Source: Lysinibacillus halotolerans (GTDB lineage: Bacteria; Bacillota; Bacilli; Bacillales_A; Planococcaceae). Taken from it: a DNA stretch of 64,000 nt. This document shows positions 34,289 to 43,491 of this stretch, one piece after another; within the stretch, counting starts at the first letter, position 1, and the number at the start of each line of letters is the position of its first letter. The position numbers were made by a program, and so were the translations under genes. Under the pieces are notes generated by a model, which was not told the origin of the DNA, made no database searches, and saw nothing but the letters and a program-made list of their open reading frames with translations. The stretch covers positions 1 through 64,000 of the forward strand of contig NZ_RHLQ01000014.1 of assembly GCF_003711845.1 (NCBI RefSeq). The letters are read 5' to 3'.

Positions 34289-35905
34289 ATGAAATGGGAT
34301 ACGCCGGAGAAGTTAAAAGGTTTATTATGTGAACTTGTGAGCTGGGAGAGCCAGACGTTGACAAAAGGAGAACAAGAATTTTCTAAAAAACTATATGCGA
34401 AGTTTCAGCTCCTTCCGTACTTCCAAGAAAATCGTGACTATTTACAAACAGTTGAGGTGGAAGGGGGAAGACAGGTAGTATCTGCATTGTATAGGCATCC
34501 AAAGGCAAAAAAGACTGTGGTGCTCATTAGCCATTTTGATACAGTTCAAATCGAAGAGTATGGTGCACTCATGCCCCTGGCTACTTTGCCAGTAGAGTTA
34601 ACTCAAGCATTTAAAGAGGCAAAGGGGATGTTAAATGAACAGGCGCAAAAGGATTTGGATACAGGGGATTACTTATTTGGTCGCGGTGTCATGGATATGA
34701 AAATGGGACTTGCCCTTCATATGCAAGTGCTGGAGCGTGCCATTGAAGAACAATGGAATATGAACTTGCTTTTAATAACGGTGCCCGATGAAGAGGTAAA
34801 CTCAGCTGGAATGCGTCAAGCCGCAAAGCATATTGCAGAAGTATCCAATCATTATGATCTTGACATTAGCCTCTTTTTAAATAGTGAACCTTCTTTTTCC
34901 CAAGACCCTTATGACTTGCAAGAATATATTTATACCGGGTCCATCGGTAAGGTGATGCCAGCTGCGTTATTTTACGGAAAGGAAACCCATGTGGGAGAGC
35001 CTTTAAAAGGTCTAAGTGCCCCTTTTATGAGCGCCTTTTTAGCAACTGAAATGGAATGGAACGAGGCCTTTGTTGAAACTGTTTATGGTGAGCAAACACC
35101 ATTACCTGTTGCATTAAAACTACGTGATTTGAAGGAGCAGTATTCTACCCAAACGCCTTACCGGGCAGTGGCGATGTACAACGTTTTTTTAATGAAGCGA
35201 AGTGCTGCCGAAATTTTAGATTTATTTGAACAAGTGACAGTCCGGGCAATGGAGAAGTGTCAAGCCCGCTATGATGAAGTGTGTGCAAAAATGAACGTCC
35301 ATCCGATCGGTCAAATACGTACGATTCGTTATAGTGAACTACTAAACTATGCAAAGCAAAAGCTTGGTGACGATGAAGTAGAACAATTAATAGAAGAAAT
35401 AATCGCGAAAGCAGATTTAGATGAACGGGACCAATCTTTTTTCATTGCAGATAAACTAATGATTCATTGCCAGGAATTAGCGCCGGCAGTTGTTGTGCTA
35501 TTCGTTCCACCATTTTATCCTGCGGTTAATTCGAGTGATCATACGTTAGCAAAAAAAGCGATTGATTTCGTATTACAGGCATCGAAGCCTTATGAAATTC
35601 CATTGCAGCAAGTACATTATTTTAATGGTATTAGTGATTTAAGCTATTGCCAACTAAGCGAGGATACGGGTTGGCAAGCATATGAAGTGAATACGCCCGT
35701 TTGGAAACGCACATACGATATTCCTTTTGACCACATTGCAACATTCAATGCCCCTGTGCTAAATGTCGGGCCATATGGGAAGGACGCCCATCAAATTTCA
35801 GAGCGGCTCCATATGAAAAGTGCTTTCTATGAAATGCCTGACTTAATTTATCAACTTTTAAGATTTGTTGAGAAGGAAACAGCAAATGAAATAGATGAAA
35901 CATGA
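34289..35905 (+). CDS. rocB: M20 family peptidase, RocB-like
   Basis: A 538-aa M20/M28-type metallopeptidase. The Zn ligands are in LISHFDTVQ (about 80), GRGVMDMKMG (about 135) and VPDEEVNSAG (about 170), with the C-terminal YGKDAHQISERL block. Length and these motifs match RocB of the arginine-use gene set of Bacillus. The exact reaction of RocB is not known to me. The start follows GAGGGGAGGAA. A GNAT gene follows 27 bp on. Confidence 0.85.
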   Translation: MKWDTPEKLKGLLCELVSWESQTLTKGEQEFSKKLYAKFQLLPYFQENRDYLQTVEVEGGRQVVSALYRHPKAKKTVVLISHFDTVQIEEYGALMPLATLPVELTQAFKEAKGMLNEQAQKDLDTGDYLFGRGVMDMKMGLALHMQVLERAIEEQWNMNLLLITVPDEEVNSAGMRQAAKHIAEVSNHYDLDISLFLNSEPSFSQDPYDLQEYIYTGSIGKVMPAALFYGKETHVGEPLKGLSAPFMSAFLATEMEWNEAFVETVYGEQTPLPVALKLRDLKEQYSTQTPYRAVAMYNVFLMKRSAAEILDLFEQVTVRAMEKCQARYDEVCAKMNVHPIGQIRTIRYSELLNYAKQKLGDDEVEQLIEEIIAKADLDERDQSFFIADKLMIHCQELAPAVVVLFVPPFYPAVNSSDHTLAKKAIDFVLQASKPYEIPLQQVHYFNGISDLSYCQLSEDTGWQAYEVNTPVWKRTYDIPFDHIATFNAPVLNVGPYGKDAHQISERLHMKSAFYEMPDLIYQLLRFVEKETANEIDET

Positions 35906-35932
35906 AGTGTAAAGAAGAAGTGGAGGGTCAAC

Positions 35933-36442
35933 ATGAACATTCGTATATTAAAACAAGAAGATGCACAAGTCTATCAATCTTTGCGTTTAAGAGCATTGCA
36001 AACAAATCCGGAAGCCTTTGGGTCGACTTATGAGCGGGAAGTGGCCTTTACACAGGAAATGGTGGAAGAACGTATTCGGGCAACAGAAGATAGTTACGGA
36101 CTAGGGGCATTTGATGAAAAGGGTGAGTTGCTCGGCGTTGTACGATTTGTGCGAGAGACGGGTATGAAAGAAAAACATAAAGGAACGATTTATGGGATGT
36201 ATGTAGCACCTGAGACGCGCGGTCAAGGAGTCGGTAAGGCGCTACTACAGGAAGTCATTTCACGAGCGAAGGATTTTGAAGGGGTGGAACAAATTCGTCT
36301 ACAAGTTGTCTCAACCAATGAATCCGCCAAAAAACTTTATCAGTCTCTCGGATTTGAAACGTACGGAGTGGAACCAAGGGCACTGCTCCATAACGGTCAA
36401 TATCTCGATGAGGATATGATGGTGTTGTTTTTAAATAAATAA
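35933..36442 (+). CDS. GNAT acetyltransferase
   Basis: A 169-aa N-acetyltransferase. It starts IRILKQEDAQVYQSLRLRAL and has the acetyl-CoA loop GMYVAPETRGQGVGKALLQE near residue 83. VVSTNESAKKLYQSLGFETY follows. The target is unknown. It lies 27 bp after rocB and before a strong terminator, so it is probably co-transcribed. Confidence 0.9.
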   Translation: MNIRILKQEDAQVYQSLRLRALQTNPEAFGSTYEREVAFTQEMVEERIRATEDSYGLGAFDEKGELLGVVRFVRETGMKEKHKGTIYGMYVAPETRGQGVGKALLQEVISRAKDFEGVEQIRLQVVSTNESAKKLYQSLGFETYGVEPRALLHNGQYLDEDMMVLFLNK

Positions 36443-36448
36443 CCCTCC

Positions 36449-36486
36449 AAACCCCAGCGGAACCTATGTCTCCCTGGGGTTTTTTA
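36449..36486 (+). terminator. Terminator of rocB-GNAT unit
   Basis: AAACCCCAG pairs with CTGGGGTTT around a 16-base loop, then a T-run. Confidence 0.85.
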
Positions 36487-36664
36487 GCTCCATTAAAACT
36501 GCGTTTGTTATTTATTGTTAAAATAGCCAAATTCCGAAACTTACCAACTTCCTACAACGTCTCTATACGCAAATAGAACTAATACTTTTTCTTTACTTAC
36601 TACTCCCTTTTTCATGCCCGAAAATACGGCCGATGCATAAACTACATAACGAAAGGTGATAGGC

Positions 36665-37072
36665 GTGACAGCAAAGAAGAACGCAAACCAAACAAAAAAA
36701 CGAATCTTAAAACGGGTGCTCCTCGTATTACTTACTATCTGTTTGCTAATAGCGGGGATAATTGGATATGGGGTTTACTGGCTTTTCTTTGATTGGAGCC
36801 GTTTTAAACAAGATTTCATCACAGAATCCACATCTCCTCAAGGCACTTATACTATTCATGCTTATCGATCAGACTCAGGGGCGACGATTTCCTATGCGGT
36901 TCTTGGAGAACTCATCTTTAATAAAGAAGAGAGGAAATCGAAAAAAATTTATTGGCAATATCGGGAAGAGGACGCAGAAATCGAATGGATCGATGATGAT
37001 ACGGTTCGCATTAACGATGTGACATTAGAACTACCTGAACAATCTTATGATTATCGAAAAGGAATCAACTAG
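36665..37072 (+). CDS. DUF5412-like membrane-anchored protein
   Basis: A 135-aa protein with a lysine-rich cytoplasmic start, one helix (VLLVLLTICLLIAGIIGYGV), and an outside domain (TSPQGTYTIHAYRSDSGATI, then IEWIDDDTVRINDVTLEL). This arrangement matches DUF5412 as I recall it. GTG at 36665 is 8 bp after AAAGG; the GTG at 36656 lies inside that RBS. Function unknown. Confidence 0.7.
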   Translation: MTAKKNANQTKKRILKRVLLVLLTICLLIAGIIGYGVYWLFFDWSRFKQDFITESTSPQGTYTIHAYRSDSGATISYAVLGELIFNKEERKSKKIYWQYREEDAEIEWIDDDTVRINDVTLELPEQSYDYRKGIN

Positions 37073-37102
37073 TCGAAAAAAGAATGATAGGAATGAATTC
37101 AT

Positions 37103-37960
37103 ATGGAAAAGATAACTGTACATAAGTGGATGGAATACGATTCACAATTCAACTTTGTAGGTGGTCAAATCGCCCATGATGGAACATTATTGCTCATTGA
37201 AAGTAGTTTGGAAGAATTGGATTTTTTCAATCGCCCGGTCCCTAAAAATGATTGGACGATTCGCATTATAAACGGAGAAACGATTGAAACGGTGATATTA
37301 CCTCATGTGCCACTCATGCCGACGGAAGTTGATTTATTTTCTGATGGGACACTTTTACTTGTTCAAGGGCGCTGTGTAAAAGATGGTGATTACGTTGAAA
37401 GAAATGCCCGCAGATACAATCAAAACGGTCAATTAATCGACGCCTTTACATTAGGAGATGGCATCAATCAAGTTCAAATCGATGAGAAGGACACAATTTG
37501 GGTCAGCTATTTTGATGAAGGCGTATTTGGTAATTTTGGCTGGGAAGAACCGATGGGAAGTGACGGACTCATTGCTTACACTCAGAATGGAGAAAAATTT
37601 TGGGGTGCCCAACACTATGACATTTGTGATTGTTATGCGATGAATGTCGTGAGCTCAAAGGAAGTTTACTTCTATTATTATGATGATTTTTGGTTCGTTC
37701 AGCTGTCCGATCTGAAAGAAGTCCAACGAAACCGTATAGAAGGTAGCCCGATGATCCATCAATTTTTAGTCGATGAAGAAGGAATCATCGGCCAATTAGA
37801 TCAGTCTACGCTTATCCGTTATCGTTTAAAGGGGAAAACCTTTGCTTCCAAAGACAAAGTTCAGTTTGTCGATGAAACGGGTAAACGGGTATTAGGCCAC
37901 ACATTCATGCGCGGGAACTATTTGTACATTTGTGGGAAAGATGGAATCTATCGAAAATAA
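37103..37960 (+). CDS. Hypothetical beta-rich protein
   Basis: A 285-aa soluble protein with no signal peptide. Repeated short strands with D-G-T and D-x-D turns (AHDGTLLLIESSL, FSDGTLLLVQGRC, DEKDTIWVSYFDEGVFG) suggest a beta-propeller. Alternating aromatic-rich segments (EVYFYYYDDFWFVQL) fit that fold. No catalytic motif seen. It lies 30 bp after the DUF5412-like gene. Confidence 0.65.
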   Translation: MEKITVHKWMEYDSQFNFVGGQIAHDGTLLLIESSLEELDFFNRPVPKNDWTIRIINGETIETVILPHVPLMPTEVDLFSDGTLLLVQGRCVKDGDYVERNARRYNQNGQLIDAFTLGDGINQVQIDEKDTIWVSYFDEGVFGNFGWEEPMGSDGLIAYTQNGEKFWGAQHYDICDCYAMNVVSSKEVYFYYYDDFWFVQLSDLKEVQRNRIEGSPMIHQFLVDEEGIIGQLDQSTLIRYRLKGKTFASKDKVQFVDETGKRVLGHTFMRGNYLYICGKDGIYRK

Positions 37961-38364
37961 ATCTCCTTGTTTAAAAATTTTTTCAACTTCTAAAAAAATT
38001 TTAATCCCTTCCTAAATAAACCGCTTTCAATAAGGAATGAATCTATACGAGAAATTCAATTACGTTAAGTAGCATATAACCGTAAATGTGATGGAACCCC
38101 TTCCGCAAAACCCGTCTAAATCTTTGGTTTTTAAGCGTTCTTTGGAGATAGTGGAAGGAATTTTCTCTTACTTATTTGACATAAAAGGAGTATTATTATT
38201 GTTAGATAATAGTAGATATTTTAACCATAATATTTATAATAGACTATGGTATGATTATAATAAATACAGAAAAGGTGAGTCTCTAGGTTTCCTAGGAATT
38301 GTAACACCAAAGCGAAAGCGCCTACATCTTTTTTGCAAATATAGGGGAGATAAGGAAGGTTATT
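37961..38364 (+). promoter_or_regulatory. mqo upstream region
   Basis: 404 bp before mqo. A candidate -10 (TATGAT, or the adjacent TATAAT) lies near 38250. GTCTCTAGGTTTCCTAGGAA contains a small CTAGG repeat. A GGGGAGATAAGGAAGG RBS follows. An open frame here (38088-38375) does not look coding. No riboswitch recognised. Confidence 0.35.
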
Positions 38365-39867
38365 ATGAGTACTAGATATGAAAAAACAGACGTTATCTTA
38401 ATTGGTGCCGGAGTCATGAGCGCGACTTTGGGAGCTTTACTTAAAGAGTTAGCACCAGATTGGGAAATTAAAGTGTTCGAAGCACTGGATAAACCAGGTG
38501 AAGAAAGCTCGAACGAATGGAATAATGCGGGAACAGGGCACTCTGCATTATGTGAGCTTAACTATACTACTGAAAAACCAGATGGTTCTATCGATATTGC
38601 AAAAGCGATTAAAATTAATGAGCAGTTCCAACTTTCTAGACAATTTTGGTCTTACCTTGTAAAAAGTAACTTAATTAGCAATCCGCAAGACTTCATTATG
38701 CCAATCCCACACATGAGCTTAGTAATGGGAGATAAAAATGTAGAGTTCTTGAAAAAACGTTTTGAAGCACTTTCGAACAATCCGTTATTCCAAGGCATGG
38801 AATATTCTGAGGATCCAGAAAAACTAAAACAATGGATTCCACTTATTATGGAAGGTCGTAATACAGACGAACCGATTGCTGCAACGAAAATCGACTCTGG
38901 TACGGACGTAAACTTCGGTAATTTAACTCGTATGTTATTTGATCACTTACAAAACCAAAACGTAGAAGTAAACTACAGACATTCGGTTTCAGATCTTAAA
39001 CGTACAAAAGACGGTATGTGGGAAGTAAAAGTACACGATCTTGACGGTTGCCGTATGGAATACCATAAAGCAAAATTCGTCTTCATCGGTGCTGGTGGCG
39101 GAAGCTTACCATTACTACAAATGACAGGTATTCCTGAGTCAAAACATATCGGTGGTTTCCCTGTAAGTGGATTATTCATGGTATGTAACAACCAAGAAAT
39201 CGTAGAACAACACCATGCGAAAGTTTACGGTAAAGCAAAAGTGGGTGCACCACCAATGTCTGTTCCGCATCTTGATACTCGTTATATTGATAACAAAAAA
39301 TCATTATTATTCGGACCATTTGCAGGCTTCTCTCCGAAGTTCTTAAAAACAGGTTCTTATATGGATTTAATCGCATCTGTAAAACCTAACAACGTATTTA
39401 CAATGTTAGCAGCAGGTATGAAAGAAATGTCTCTAACAAAATACTTGATCCAACAAGTATTGTTATCAAACGAACAACGTTTAGAAGAGTTACGAGAGTT
39501 TATTCCAAATGCGAAACTGGAAGATTGGGATATTGTAGTAGCTGGTCAACGTGTTCAAGTTATTAAAGATACAGAAGCTGGCGGTAAAGGTACACTTCAA
39601 TTCGGTACAGAAGTTGTAACAGCTGCGGACGGTTCAGTAGCTGCATTACTTGGAGCTTCTCCGGGCGCATCAACAGCTGTTCACGTAATGCTTGAAGTAA
39701 TCGAAAAATGCTTCCCTCAACACGTGAAACAATGGGAGCCAAAAATTAAAGAAATGATTCCTACTTACGGCGTTTCTTTAACTGACAAACCAGAGTTAAT
39801 CCAAGAGGTTCAATCATCTACTGCAGAAGTACTTGGTTTAAACGATAAAGAATTATCTCATAGCTAA
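38365..39867 (+). CDS. mqo: Malate:quinone oxidoreductase
   Basis: A 500-aa FAD-dependent membrane-associated enzyme that oxidises malate to oxaloacetate and passes electrons to quinone. The FAD-binding start is [20 protein letters not shown], with [20 protein letters not shown] near 48. [20 protein letters not shown] is the second dinucleotide-fold signature, and the C-terminal [20 protein letters not shown] is typical. Full family length. The start follows AAGGAAGG. Monocistronic with its own terminator. Confidence 0.97.
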   Translation: MSTRYEKTDVILIGAGVMSATLGALLKELAPDWEIKVFEALDKPGEESSNEWNNAGTGHSALCELNYTTEKPDGSIDIAKAIKINEQFQLSRQFWSYLVKSNLISNPQDFIMPIPHMSLVMGDKNVEFLKKRFEALSNNPLFQGMEYSEDPEKLKQWIPLIMEGRNTDEPIAATKIDSGTDVNFGNLTRMLFDHLQNQNVEVNYRHSVSDLKRTKDGMWEVKVHDLDGCRMEYHKAKFVFIGAGGGSLPLLQMTGIPESKHIGGFPVSGLFMVCNNQEIVEQHHAKVYGKAKVGAPPMSVPHLDTRYIDNKKSLLFGPFAGFSPKFLKTGSYMDLIASVKPNNVFTMLAAGMKEMSLTKYLIQQVLLSNEQRLEELREFIPNAKLEDWDIVVAGQRVQVIKDTEAGGKGTLQFGTEVVTAADGSVAALLGASPGASTAVHVMLEVIEKCFPQHVKQWEPKIKEMIPTYGVSLTDKPELIQEVQSSTAEVLGLNDKELSHS

Positions 39868-39884
39868 TTTGATATAAACGATAC

Positions 39885-39931
39885 AAATCACCTCAACTCT
39901 ATCATTTCGATAGGGATGGGGTGATTTTTTG
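39885..39931 (+). terminator. mqo terminator
   Basis: AAATCACCTC pairs with GGGGTGATTT with an inner CTATC/GATAG stem, followed by T's. Confidence 0.85.
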
Positions 39932-40071
39932 TTTTGTTCTTATGCTAAAAGAACTATCCTTTCGGTATAGCATAGGGCTAAATATCAATCGTTTTTTCCT
40001 CTTTTAGTAAAGTATTTTCTACTTATGTCGATATTCTTATTGAAAAACATACTCATTCGGGAGGTTTTAAC

Positions 40072-41526
40072 ATGGACATTCAACAGCTTGGCAAACAGTT
40101 TATTGCAGGTGAATGGAGAGACGGGCAAAGTAGTCGAACGCTCAACAATATTAATCCGTACAACGATGAAATCATTACAACTTACAAGATCGCAAATGTT
40201 GACGATATCGATGGAGCTTACAAAGCCGCTGCAAAGGCAAAGTTAAAGTGGGATAAAGTAAACCCGTATAAAAAACGGGATATTCTTGAAAAGGCTGTTC
40301 AGTATATCGAAGATCATGAAGAAGAGATTACGGCCATTATTATGGACGAACTAGGGGGAACAAGACTAAAAGCAGCCTTTGAAATTGGTCTTGTTAAGAA
40401 CATTATTAAAGAAGCGGCTACGTTCCCATTAAGAATGGAAGGCAAAATTTTACCGTCTACAATCGATGATGTGGAAAATCGCTTATATCGAATTCCTGCT
40501 GGAGTAGTAGGCGTCATTAGTCCATTTAACTTCCCATTTTTCCTATCGATGAAATCTGTTGCCCCAGCCCTTGGTGCAGGTAATGGTGTCGTGTTAAAAC
40601 CCCATGAAGATACACCAATTATGGGCGGAACATTAATTGGGAAAATTTTTGAAGAAGTGGGAGTTCCTAAAGGGTTAATCAACGTCGTAGTAACGGATAT
40701 TAACGAAATTGGCGATGCCTTTGTAGAACACCCAATTCCTCGAATTATTTCCTTTACGGGTTCAACCCAAGTAGGAAGTTACATCGGACAGCTAGCTGTG
40801 AAAAACTTTAAAAAGCCTTTACTCGAATTAGGCGGGAACAGTGCCTTTATTATATTAGAAGATGCTGATCTAGAATATGCGGTCAATGCAGCTACATTCA
40901 GCCGATTTACTCATCAGGGGCAAATTTGTATGTCCGCTAACCGAATTCTTGTTCAACAATCTATTTATAACGAGTTCATTGAAAGATACGCGAAAAAAGT
41001 TGCTTCGTTGAAAGTAGGCGATCCAAAAGATCCGGAAACAATTATCGGACCAATTATTAACGACCGCCAAGTGAACAATCTCGTTGCTTTAGTGGAAAAA
41101 GGAATGGCAGAAGGGGCAACACTACTTCTTAAAGGAAAAGTGAATGGAAGATTGCTAGAGCCAACGATTTTAACGGATGTAACGCCGGATATGACGGTAG
41201 CTCAAGAAGAGTTATTCGGACCAGTCGTATGTGTCATTCCATTTGAAACGGAAGAAGAGGCAATTGAAATTGCCAACAATACCCGTTTTGGTTTAAGTGG
41301 TGCAATCCATACGTCCAACGTTGAGCGGGGAGTGGAAATGGCGAAGAAAGTACATACCGGAATGATCCATGTTAATGATTTAACAATCAATGACGAACCA
41401 AACGTTGCCTTTGGTGGAGAGAAACAATCCGGTTTAGGCCGTTTAAACGGTGAATGGAGTCTAGAAGAATTTACGACTTTAAAATGGATTTCGGTGAACT
41501 ACGGTCAAAGAGTTTTACCATATTAA
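40072..41526 (+). CDS. yfmT: Aldehyde dehydrogenase, YfmT-like
   Basis: A 484-aa NAD(P)-dependent aldehyde dehydrogenase. The nucleotide-binding region reads GVVGVISPFNFPFFLSMKSV and ISFTGSTQVG. The catalytic Glu is in LLELGGNSAF (about 250) and the catalytic Cys in HQGQICMSANRIL (about 285). It resembles YfmT and other vanillin or aromatic aldehyde dehydrogenases. The next gene is a soluble chemoreceptor; B. subtilis has the same yfmT-yfmS pairing, which supports this symbol. Start after GGGAGG. Confidence 0.88.
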   Translation: MDIQQLGKQFIAGEWRDGQSSRTLNNINPYNDEIITTYKIANVDDIDGAYKAAAKAKLKWDKVNPYKKRDILEKAVQYIEDHEEEITAIIMDELGGTRLKAAFEIGLVKNIIKEAATFPLRMEGKILPSTIDDVENRLYRIPAGVVGVISPFNFPFFLSMKSVAPALGAGNGVVLKPHEDTPIMGGTLIGKIFEEVGVPKGLINVVVTDINEIGDAFVEHPIPRIISFTGSTQVGSYIGQLAVKNFKKPLLELGGNSAFIILEDADLEYAVNAATFSRFTHQGQICMSANRILVQQSIYNEFIERYAKKVASLKVGDPKDPETIIGPIINDRQVNNLVALVEKGMAEGATLLLKGKVNGRLLEPTILTDVTPDMTVAQEELFGPVVCVIPFETEEEAIEIANNTRFGLSGAIHTSNVERGVEMAKKVHTGMIHVNDLTINDEPNVAFGGEKQSGLGRLNGEWSLEEFTTLKWISVNYGQRVLPY

Positions 41527-41546
41527 GAGGAAAAGAGTGAAAATTG

Positions 41547-42392
41547 ATGTCACAACATGAATTAATTAATGCCTTTTTAAAAGTAGCACCATTGTTAAAT
41601 GACCTTATTCAAGACGATATTACGGTAGGGATTTATGATACTGAAAAACTTCTGTTAAATATTCCTGGAAAAACATTCTCGTTAAATGTAACCCCTGGTG
41701 ATCCATTAGTAGAAGGGGATATTGTAACAGATGCAATTCGAACAAACTCTAGTTTATCGGCGATTGTTCCGAAAGAGTTATTCGGATTCCCATTAGTTGC
41801 TCGTGCCATTCCATTGCGAGATGAGAGAGGGAAAGTCATCGGCGGAGTTGGTATCGGAACAAGTTTAGAAAAGGCGAACAAGCTATTTGAAATGGCGGAA
41901 AGCTTCTCTGCCATCGTTGAACAAACGGCTGCATCGATTGAAGATATTAGTGATTCGGTTACCCAACTCTCAGGTCGTGTAACAGACATTACGGGACAAA
42001 TGAAAGACGTTAGCTCAAGTGCTGTACAAATTAGTGAAATCTCTGCCGTTGTAAAAGGAATTTCTGACCAAAGTAACTTGTTAGGGTTAAATGCGGCGAT
42101 TGAAGCAGCAAGAGCAGGGGAAGTCGGAAAAGGCTTTTCCGTAGTAGCCGATGAAATCCGTAAACTTGCTACCTATTCAAAGGAAAATGTAAATCAAATT
42201 AACGTTATTACAAAAGATATCCACGAACTTTTAACAACGTTGAATCAAGCCTTTTCCGAGATTAATTCATTAACAGATACTCAATCAGGCTCAATTCAAG
42301 AATTTTCCGCTACAATCCAAGAAATTAACAGAAAAGCTTTAGAACTAGCCCAATTAGCAGAAGACTCGCTATATGGGGATAGTAAGAAGTAA
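41547..42392 (+). CDS. yfmS: Soluble methyl-accepting chemotaxis protein, YfmS-like
   Basis: A 281-aa chemoreceptor with no membrane helix. An N-terminal sensor-like domain (residues 1-115) ends [21 protein letters not shown] short signalling domain follows with the conserved hairpin tip [20 protein letters not shown]. It lacks HAMP and transmembrane parts. It is 20 bp after the aldehyde dehydrogenase gene, in the yfmT-yfmS order. ATG at 41547 is preferred to TTG at 41544. The sensed signal is unknown. Confidence 0.88.
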   Translation: MSQHELINAFLKVAPLLNDLIQDDITVGIYDTEKLLLNIPGKTFSLNVTPGDPLVEGDIVTDAIRTNSSLSAIVPKELFGFPLVARAIPLRDERGKVIGGVGIGTSLEKANKLFEMAESFSAIVEQTAASIEDISDSVTQLSGRVTDITGQMKDVSSSAVQISEISAVVKGISDQSNLLGLNAAIEAARAGEVGKGFSVVADEIRKLATYSKENVNQINVITKDIHELLTTLNQAFSEINSLTDTQSGSIQEFSATIQEINRKALELAQLAEDSLYGDSKK

Positions 42393-42402
42393 ACCTTTAA
42401 TT

Positions 42403-42446
42403 AACCTATAAACATTCAATCCTATTGATTGTTTATAGGTTTTTTG
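42403..42446 (+). terminator. yfmS terminator
   Basis: AACCTATAAACA pairs with TGTTTATAGGTT, followed by six T. Confidence 0.88.
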
Positions 42447-42582
42447 TTTTCGCTTATTTTGGACATTCTAAATGACCTAAACGTAAGTGGTAATGTATGA
42501 CTATTTATTCTCAAAATATGATACCTATGATAGACTTAAATTGAATATTTTAACAGAATAAAAATTTAGAGGAGATGTTTTG

Positions 42583-43356
42583 ATGGGGTTCTTTGACTTA
42601 AAGGCTATTTGTGGGGTATGTAATGAAGAAGTAGGGTTAAATCGGTTTAAAATTAAGAAATCCGATGCTTGGATCTGTCCGAGTTGCTTAAAAAAAGCTG
42701 GTGGTGTTACGGTTGTTAATTTAAATAAAATCACAGCAGAAGAAATCCAAAACATTATCCAAGAAAAAGAAGACAAACTAGGCGACGATCCAATGTCACG
42801 AGCTGAAAATATGTACCAATATTGTAAAGACAATAATTTCGGCTCAGGATTTACAGATAAGTGGGGAGTTAAACATTTTAAAGTATTACAAGACAATCTT
42901 TTACGGGGCGAAAAGGTATTAATGACGTTTATAGGATTACATAATTATATATCAGCTACCAAACACGACAGTAACTACGCCTATGCTATTACGAATAAAA
43001 GAATCCTTTTTGGTCAGAAGTCTTTAACTGGAGAGAAATTCAAAGCTGTTCAGTTCGACAAAATCAATGACATTACTTTTGAAAAAGGGTTAGTGTTCGG
43101 GATACTAACAATCGATACGCCTCAAGAAAAATTTAATGTTGGATTAGATGCCGGTTGTGCAACTTCTATTAATAACAAAATTCACGAGGTATTCGATAAC
43201 TTAAAATCTGCCAGTTCTCAAGGAAATATTCCACAGCCTACAAACCCATCCATTTCTGCTGCAGATGAGATTTTAAAATTTAAAGAGTTATTAGATGCAG
43301 GTATTCTTACACAAGAAGAATTTGAAGCAAAGAAGAAACAACTATTAGGAATATAA
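42583..43356 (+). CDS. Zn-ribbon, PH-like and SHOCT domain protein
   Basis: A 257-aa protein in three parts. Residues about 8-40 carry CGVC and CPSC, a zinc ribbon of DUF4428 type. About 115-200 is a bacterial PH-like domain (YAYAITNKRILFGQKS, then FDKINDITFEKGLVFGILTI). The C-terminus is a SHOCT domain (ILKFKELLDAGILTQEEFEA). ATG at 42583 is 8 bp after GGAG; TTG at 42580 is less well placed. Function is unknown; SHOCT and PH parts suggest oligomerisation or membrane association. Confidence 0.82.
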   Translation: MGFFDLKAICGVCNEEVGLNRFKIKKSDAWICPSCLKKAGGVTVVNLNKITAEEIQNIIQEKEDKLGDDPMSRAENMYQYCKDNNFGSGFTDKWGVKHFKVLQDNLLRGEKVLMTFIGLHNYISATKHDSNYAYAITNKRILFGQKSLTGEKFKAVQFDKINDITFEKGLVFGILTIDTPQEKFNVGLDAGCATSINNKIHEVFDNLKSASSQGNIPQPTNPSISAADEILKFKELLDAGILTQEEFEAKKKQLLGI

Positions 43357-43403
43357 TTCATAGATAGCCATCCTAAGTCAGTAAAAGTTAATGGCATGTT
43401 ATC

Positions 43404-43441
43404 AAAAAAGCATTGATCCATAAAGGATGAATGCTTTTTTA
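43404..43441 (+). terminator. Intrinsic terminator
   Basis: AGCATTGATCC pairs with GGATGAATGCT around TAAA (loosely), followed by six T. Confidence 0.8.
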
Positions 43442-43451
43442 CCTAATATAA

Positions 43452-43489
43452 GCATACCCCCGTCCTAAATTGTAGAACGGGGGTTATGC
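43452..43489 (-). terminator. Stem-loop after the MHS transporter gene
   Basis: GCATACCCCCGT pairs with ACGGGGGTTATGC. It lies just past the minus-strand stop at 43492. Confidence 0.6.
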
Positions 43490-43491
43490 TG

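Noticed and set aside
38088-38375. Open frame of 95 codons before mqo
   Set aside because: No good RBS, low-complexity and not protein-like; it overlaps the mqo start and promoter region.
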